Positions 6,533-10,099 of a DNA stretch of 10,099 bases are shown piece after piece. The DNA lies in contig JADYXV010000092.1 in the NCBI GenBank assembly GCA_020853995.1, forward strand, positions 1 to 10,099, read 5' to 3'. The notes beneath the pieces are model-generated. The model did not search any database. It worked only from the letters and a program-made list of their open reading frames with translations, and had not been told where the DNA came from. The stretch is from Novosphingobium sp. Its GTDB lineage: Bacteria; Pseudomonadota; Alphaproteobacteria; Sphingomonadales; Sphingomonadaceae. Every line of letters starts with the position of its first letter. Position 1 is the first letter of the stretch. Made by a program: the position numbers and the translations under genes.

Positions 6533-6874
6533 TCACCTTGGTGACAGGTTGTCCCGGATGAACTGTTCCGCTTTTGCGATGGTCAGTTCAACTATCCACA
6601 CGTCGGGGTCCTGATCCTTCCGACGGTTCAGATAGTCTTCAAATTCTTGTTTATTATCAGATGTTTGGATCTTTACTTGGGTCCATTTCCGGCTGCCATC
6701 AATCTGAGGCATCCGTTCAAAAAGTGTGCCAAGCCCCTGATTATCCAGCATAACAATCAGGATTGTACCGCTGTCCCGTTCACCCTTGTGCAGGACCATG
6801 CCGAAATCGCCATTGGCCTGCGCGGTGCGGAGCAAGCCCGATACTTCAATATGGGCGGGAAGCCGGTTTTCCAT
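6533..6874 (-). CDS. DUF1491 family protein
   Basis: The 113-residue protein starts at ATG 6874, which shares its A with the TGA of the hotdog gene (TGATG), so it is probably translated by coupling. A TTG one codon earlier is a less likely start. The sequence fits DUF1491, a small alphaproteobacterial family: VSGLLRTAQANGDFGMVLHKG near 12-32, DSGTILIVMLD, then TLFERMPQIDGSRKWTQV, and a C-terminal RKDQDPDVWIVEL region with an acidic-to-aromatic turn. It is soluble with no signal peptide. The family has no established function and none is assigned. It is last in the ptsN-hotdog-DUF1491 unit, which suggests co-expression with them and nothing more specific. Confidence 0.85.
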   Translation of the reverse strand: MENRLPAHIEVSGLLRTAQANGDFGMVLHKGERDSGTILIVMLDNQGLGTLFERMPQIDGSRKWTQVKIQTSDNKQEFEDYLNRRKDQDPDVWIVELTIAKAEQFIRDNLSPR

Positions 6875-7380
6875 CAAACCAGCGCAGCGCGCAGACCGGC
6901 GTTGTAACCTTCAAGGCTGGACAACGGGATGCGCGAACGTTGGAACGTGCCGGTGCCCCGGCCCACTTCTTCACCTTGCGCATCGATCAGCCGCGCTTCT
7001 GCCACCAGAACGCGGCGGCGGCCGGAAATCCAGCGGCCTTCGGCAATCAACGGTCCCTCGCCAATCGGCTGGGTGAACAACAGGTTGAATGATGTGGTCA
7101 GCAAGAACCGGTCGGTGACCATGGTATTGGCTGCATAGAACGCCGCATCATCCAGCATTTTGAAATAGATCGTGCCGTGGGCCGCACCGGCGGCGTGAAA
7201 ACACGCCCTCGTCACGTTGAAATGAATGCGCGAAATGCCTTCGGACACGATATCGAGCCGCGATTCAAACAAGGTGTTGACCGGAGCTGACCCATAAAGG
7301 CCCTCAAGCGCGCGCCAGTGCAGCGTCGCGCTGTCATCGGCCTTCTGGTCCGGATCAGGCGGCGTCACGGTCGAGGACAT
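6874..7380 (-). CDS. PaaI-type hotdog-fold thioesterase
   Basis: The 168-residue protein starts at ATG 7380. The open frame extends upstream to 7446 but inside ptsN, and the family alignment begins near residue 18. The 4HBT/PaaI core spans about 35-150: an HFNVTRACFHAAGAAHGTIY stretch gives the family's HGG-like motif as HGT at 68-70, followed by the LDDAAFYAAN helix with D77/D78 in the place of the catalytic acid, then strands carrying LLTTSFNLLFTQPI and VLVAEARLIDAQGEEVGRG. Such enzymes hydrolyse acyl-CoA thioesters in the cytosol; the acyl group cannot be told from sequence. Its first 26 bases overlap the end of ptsN and its stop overlaps the DUF1491 start, so the three are one transcription unit. 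Confidence 0.85.
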   Translation of the reverse strand: MSSTVTPPDPDQKADDSATLHWRALEGLYGSAPVNTLFESRLDIVSEGISRIHFNVTRACFHAAGAAHGTIYFKMLDDAAFYAANTMVTDRFLLTTSFNLLFTQPIGEGPLIAEGRWISGRRRVLVAEARLIDAQGEEVGRGTGTFQRSRIPLSSLEGYNAGLRAALV

Positions 7381-7816
7381 TGACCAGCAAGCCGTAAAGC
7401 GCCTCGGCATTGGGCGCAGCGACAAGCCGTTCGTGCATGCGTTCATCGCGCATCATCCGCGAAATCGCGGCAAGCGCCTGCAAGTGCGTGGCACCGGCCT
7501 GTGACGGCGAGAGCAGGCCAAAGACGCAATCGACAGGCATGCCGTCAGCTGATGCGAATTCTACCGGATTTTCCAGCTTGAAGAAGGCTGCAACCGGGCG
7601 CTCCAATCCGTCGATACGGGCATGCGGAATCGCGACACCGCGTCCGAAACCCGTACTGCCAAGCTTTTCCCGCTCATCAATGCCGTCGGCAACAACTTCG
7701 CCATCAAGCAGGTAAACGTCGGCAAAGCAGCGCGCCAGATCGGCAAGGATCTGCTGCTTGGTATCGGCACGAACCATCCGGACGGCCTGTTGATCGAGAG
7801 TAAATAAAGCCGTCAT
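7355..7816 (-). CDS. ptsN: PTS IIA-like nitrogen regulatory protein PtsN (EIIA-Ntr)
   Basis: The 153-residue protein has the usual length for EIIA-Ntr. GRGVAIPHARIDGL holds the phosphorylated histidine, H65, in the G-x-A-[IL]-P-H context. The later LLSPSQAGATHLQALAAISR matches the fructose/mannitol-type EIIA fold. It receives phosphate from NPr in the PTS-Ntr chain and acts as a cytosolic regulator of nitrogen, potassium or stress responses rather than in sugar transport. The ATG at 7816 lacks a clear Shine-Dalgarno; a second Met at residue 14 is an alternative but would remove conserved N-terminal residues. In many proteobacteria it lies after rpoN and hpf. Here hpf precedes it but with a terminator between, and rpoN is not in the window. 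It overlaps the hotdog gene. Confidence 0.93.
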   Translation of the reverse strand: MTALFTLDQQAVRMVRADTKQQILADLARCFADVYLLDGEVVADGIDEREKLGSTGFGRGVAIPHARIDGLERPVAAFFKLENPVEFASADGMPVDCVFGLLSPSQAGATHLQALAAISRMMRDERMHERLVAAPNAEALYGLLVNVLDRDAA

Positions 7817-7926
7817 ATTGCGGATAGGTTAGATCACAAAAGTGCTAAGGCACGGTGAATTGGGCCGCGCAATGCGCCCGAATGTCCATGAACGCAAGAG
7901 CAAAGCGCGTTTACCCGCCGCAACGG

Positions 7927-7963
7927 AAAAGAGGAGAGAACGCAGCCGTCCCCTCCTCTTTTT
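7927..7963 (-). terminator. Intrinsic terminator after hpf
   Basis: aaaagaggag (7927-7936) pairs perfectly with ctcctctttt (7953-7962) around a 16-base loop. On the minus strand the stem is followed by the TTTT of its own distal arm, 24 bases past the hpf stop. It separates hpf from ptsN and also has T-richness on the plus side, so it may work both ways. Confidence 0.75.
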
Positions 7964-7987
7964 CAAGCTGTTTATGCTTACCAGTGG

Positions 7988-8572
7988 TTACTTCGGTTCA
8001 ACCCAACCGATAGACCCGTCACCACGACGATAGACCATGTTGTGCACGCCCGTACCCAGATTTTTGAACATCAAAGCGTTGGTGTTGCGCAAATCGAGCA
8101 TCATCACGGCATCGGCGACCGTGGCTGTCGGCACATCGACGCGCGTCTCTGCGATCACCAGCGGCGCATCGGCAGCTTCGTCCTCGCTCGCCTCGTCATG
8201 GGCAAACACGGTGTAAGTCGCGTCCTGGACAACAAGGTTTGATTCATCGGTCTTGCGCGCATGATCGGCGTTTTCGTGGCGCGCGGTCAGGCGACGCTTG
8301 TAGCGGCGCAGTTGCTTTTCGATCTTGTCGGCAGATTGATCGAACGCGGCGTGTGCGTCCTGCGCACTTGCGCCGCCTTTCAGGATCAGCCCGTTGGTCA
8401 CATGCGTGACGATATCGCAGCGGAAACCGCCATGCGGGGCTTTCCCCATCGTTACATGTGAGGAAAGCGCTCGGGAGAAGTACTTGTCGACGATGGTGGA
8501 AAGACGTTCCTCGGCATGGGTCTGCAAGGCAGCGCCGGTGTCGACTTGGTGTCCCGAAACGCGAATATCCAT
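7988..8572 (-). CDS. hpf: Long-form ribosome hibernation promoting factor
   Basis: The 194-residue protein starts at ATG 8572 with aggaga about 8 bases before it. Residues 1 to about 100 are the S30AE domain (MDIRVSGHQVDTG, then YFSRALSSHVTM, CDIVTHVTNGL and a basic KIEKQLRRYKRRL helix) that binds the decoding region of the 30S subunit. An acidic linker (DEASEDEAADAP) leads to the C-terminal domain, about 138-194, with VMMLDLRNTNALMFKNLGTG and VVYRR-like strand ending in GSIGWVEP, which dimerises and joins two ribosomes. This two-domain form makes 100S particles in stationary phase or starvation. It ends in TAA and is followed by its own terminator. It lies 46 bases after dnaQ, so it may be read through from that gene or from a local promoter. 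Confidence 0.95.
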   Translation of the reverse strand: MDIRVSGHQVDTGAALQTHAEERLSTIVDKYFSRALSSHVTMGKAPHGGFRCDIVTHVTNGLILKGGASAQDAHAAFDQSADKIEKQLRRYKRRLTARHENADHARKTDESNLVVQDATYTVFAHDEASEDEAADAPLVIAETRVDVPTATVADAVMMLDLRNTNALMFKNLGTGVHNMVYRRGDGSIGWVEPK

Positions 8573-8618
8573 ATTTCACTTCTCCTGTGCACTCGGGCAA
8601 GCGATCCTTCTCACACCA

Positions 8619-9308
8619 TCAGCGTGACCAGATCGGCTCGCTAAAACCCGCCATGAAATCGGCATGGCGGGCAAGCTCCTCCTCGCTCGCGGTATGCGGG
8701 CGCGGGGAACGGAATGTGCGGCTGACCGACGATGATATGCCGATCACCGACTGTTCGGTCATCATTCTTGCTTCTGCTGCAAGTTCGAGACCGATCTGTC
8801 GTCCGCCCTGCAACTCGACATAAAGCTGCGCGAGCAGTTCCGCATCTAATAGGGCCCCGTGCTTGGTGCGGTGGCTACGGTCGATTCCATAGCGCGAGCA
8901 CAAGGCATCAAGGCTGAGTTTGGCGCCGGGGTGTTTGCGGCGGGCAATCGCCACTGTATCAATCATCCGGTCACGGCTCACAGGTTCAAGCCCGCACAGC
9001 TCAAGCTCGGTGTTCATGAAACCGAAGTCGAACCCGGCATTGTGCGCAACCAGCGGCGAATCCTGAATGAATTCGAGGAATTCACCCGCTTTTTCCGCAA
9101 ACCTGGGCTTATCCGAAAGGAACGCGATGGACAGGCCGTGCACGGCCTCAGCCTCGGCAGGCATGTCACGTTCAGGATTGAAATAGCAGTGATATACCGC
9201 GCCGGAGGGCACCCGGTTGATCATTTCGATGCAGCCGATTTCCACCAGTCTATCCCCCGATCTTGGATCGAGGCCGGTCGTTTCTGTATCGAAAACGATC
9301 TCACGCAT
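8619..9308 (-). CDS. dnaQ: DNA polymerase III epsilon subunit (3'-5' proofreading exonuclease)
   Basis: The 229-residue protein starts at ATG 9308; the frame runs 12 codons further upstream, but MREIVFDTETTGLDP is the normal family start. It proofreads newly made DNA as part of the Pol III core. All catalytic residues of the DEDDh type are visible: D7 and E9 in Exo I (FDTETTG), D94 in Exo II (HNAGFDFGFM) and H150 with D155 in Exo III (HGALLDAELLAQLY). The C-terminal 60 residues, after about 170, are the region that in DnaQ binds the alpha subunit. It lies 48 bases after the coaE stop, in the alphaproteobacterial aroE-coaE-dnaQ order, and has no strong ribosome site. It ends in TGA. Confidence 0.95.
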   Translation of the reverse strand: MREIVFDTETTGLDPRSGDRLVEIGCIEMINRVPSGAVYHCYFNPERDMPAEAEAVHGLSIAFLSDKPRFAEKAGEFLEFIQDSPLVAHNAGFDFGFMNTELELCGLEPVSRDRMIDTVAIARRKHPGAKLSLDALCSRYGIDRSHRTKHGALLDAELLAQLYVELQGGRQIGLELAAEARMMTEQSVIGISSSVSRTFRSPRPHTASEEELARHADFMAGFSEPIWSR

Positions 9309-9356
9309 TATTGGATATGTGGACCTGCATAAGGGGACTGGCAAGGGGCGTTGCAG

Positions 9357-9962
9357 TTAACGGTGCGGGTTTTTTTCACGGATGCCGGCGACCAGTGCCG
9401 CCACTTGCGCGCGGGTTTCTGCCAGTGTCACGCCAGTGTCGATCACGTGGGTGGCGCGGGCGCGCTTTTCGGCATCGGGCACTTGCAACGACAGAATATG
9501 CGCAAACTTTTCAGGCGTCATGCCCGGCCGCGCCAAGACGCGTTGGCGCTGCACCTGCGCAGGTGCAGAAACGACAAAGATGGCATCAAGATACGCGCCG
9601 TGGCCTTTTTAGAACAGCAGCGGACTATCGAACACCACTACGCCTTCGCCAATGTGTTCAATCATGAACGCCTCGCGCATTTGCGCAACGGCCGGGTGGA
9701 CGATGGCTTCAAGGCGTTTCAGGGCGGCAGGATCGCCAAAAACTTTGGCCCCCAGTTCCTGACGCTTCACACCTTCGGGACCGGTCGTTCCGGGAAAGGC
9801 CGCTTCAATCGCAGGAAGCAGCGCACCACCCGGCCCTTGCAAATGGTGCACGGCGGCATCGGCATCAAACACCGGCACGCCCATTTCGCGCAGCATCAGC
9901 GCTACGGCAGATTTGCCCATGCCGATCGACCCGGTCAGGCCTGCGACGAACGGGCGGTTCAT
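9357..9962 (-). pseudogene. coaE: coaE (dephospho-CoA kinase) with an in-frame TAA at codon 118
   Basis: CoaE phosphorylates the 3'-hydroxyl of dephospho-CoA, the last step of CoA synthesis, and is normally essential. ATG 9962 overlaps the aroE stop (ATGA). The N-terminal part has the Walker A loop GSIGMGKS at 11-18, VFDADAAVHHL, and EAIVHPAV. After FDSPLLF (111-117) the codon at 9611-9609 is TAA, where the family has a conserved Glu (PLLFE). The frame then continues unbroken as KGHGAYLDAIFVVSAPAQVQ, with RVLARPGMTPEKF and the lid/CoA region, to TAA 9359-9357. Without the stop the protein would be 201 residues, normal for CoaE. As read, a 117-residue fragment without the lid and adenylate-binding part is made, which should be inactive. 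Suppression, error in the sequence, or a second coaE elsewhere would each reconcile this with viability. Confidence 0.9.
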
Positions 9963-10099
9963 ACCAGCAGCCTTGCGCGCAGTTCAGCGTCGGCTTCCCC
10001 GCGCGGCGGCGTCGCACCGAAAAAGCGGCGAAAGGCATGATCGGCCTGTCCGATGAGCATCGACAGGCCATCTACCGTGGCAAACCCCGAAGCTCTGGC
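9959..10099 (-). CDS. aroE: Shikimate dehydrogenase, C-terminal end (5' part outside window)
   Basis: The last 46 residues and TGA of AroE are present; the gene runs off the right edge. The segment shows GFATVDGLSMLIGQADHAF followed by RRFFGATPPRGEADAELRARLL. The DGxxMLxxQAxxxFxxxxG pattern is the C-terminal helix of shikimate dehydrogenase, whose Gln belongs to the shikimate pocket. The enzyme reduces 3-dehydroshikimate with NADPH in aromatic amino acid synthesis. The stop overlaps the coaE start by four bases (ATGA), which argues for coupling, and the aroE-coaE-dnaQ order is common in this class. The catalytic Lys/Asp and the NADPH domain are not in view. Confidence 0.85.
   Translation of the reverse strand, partial: ARASGFATVDGLSMLIGQADHAFRRFFGATPPRGEADAELRARLLV

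Noticed and set aside
7817..7926. Promoter or operator before ptsN (for example gtgctaaggcac near 7842-7856)
   Set aside because: The dyads are short and there is no matching -35/-10 pair or ribosome site, so it is not strong enough to list.
9351..10040. 229-codon plus-strand open frame opposite coaE and aroE
   Set aside because: It is a shadow of CoaE and AroE coding on the minus strand. Its being longer than either coaE fragment is only because coaE is interrupted.
1..10099. CRISPR array, tRNA/rRNA genes, toxin-antitoxin or phage modules
   Set aside because: No spaced repeats, cloverleaf-like or ribosomal segments, and no such protein motifs were seen on either strand.

Overview
The window looks like chromosomal DNA from a GC-rich alphaproteobacterium, most likely a sphingomonad (Novosphingobium/Sphingobium-like). 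I infer this from a DUF1491 gene, an aroE-coaE-dnaQ cluster, a long-form hpf next to ptsN, an rpe / heparinase-family / purH gene order, a DUF2141 exported protein and a SleB-type hydrolase with a signal peptide. Most genes end in TGA.

Layout. 1-279 (+) is the 3' end of an IS481-type transposase cut by the window edge. 280-478 is non-coding. 479-991 (-) is a DUF2141 exported protein. 992-1378 is a 387-base gap holding a possible 64-residue small gene (1061-1255, -), two dyads and a strikingly structured stretch (1301-1360) just before rpe. 1379-5544 (+) is a gene run: rpe, a heparinase II/III-like protein, and purH. 5545-5695 holds a GC-rich hairpin repeat and a terminator between convergent genes. 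On the minus strand follow the SleB-like hydrolase (5696-6313), DUF1491 (6533-6874), a hotdog thioesterase (6874-7380), ptsN (7355-7816), hpf (7988-8572), dnaQ (8619-9308), coaE (9357-9962) and the 3' end of aroE (9959-10099). Read in the direction of transcription the order is aroE-coaE-dnaQ-hpf // ptsN-hotdog-DUF1491 // sleB-like.

The most notable observation is that two housekeeping genes each carry one in-frame stop in an otherwise intact frame. purH has TAG at codon 110 and coaE has TAA at codon 118. Both sit where the families carry a conserved glutamate after phenylalanine (NLYPF-E and PLLF-E), so each equals one G-to-T change (GAG>TAG, GAA>TAA) in a TTC-GA context. coaE is normally essential and purH is needed for de novo purine synthesis. 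Sequence error, real lesions, or suppression by one ochre-suppressor tRNA-Glu (UUC to UUA anticodon, able to read both UAA and UAG) are all open.

The genes serve core metabolism and stress or regulatory control: pentose phosphate pathway (rpe), purines (purH), shikimate (aroE), CoA (coaE), DNA proofreading (dnaQ), ribosome hibernation (hpf) and PTS-Ntr signalling (ptsN). I saw no tRNA, rRNA, CRISPR array, phage module or defence cassette.
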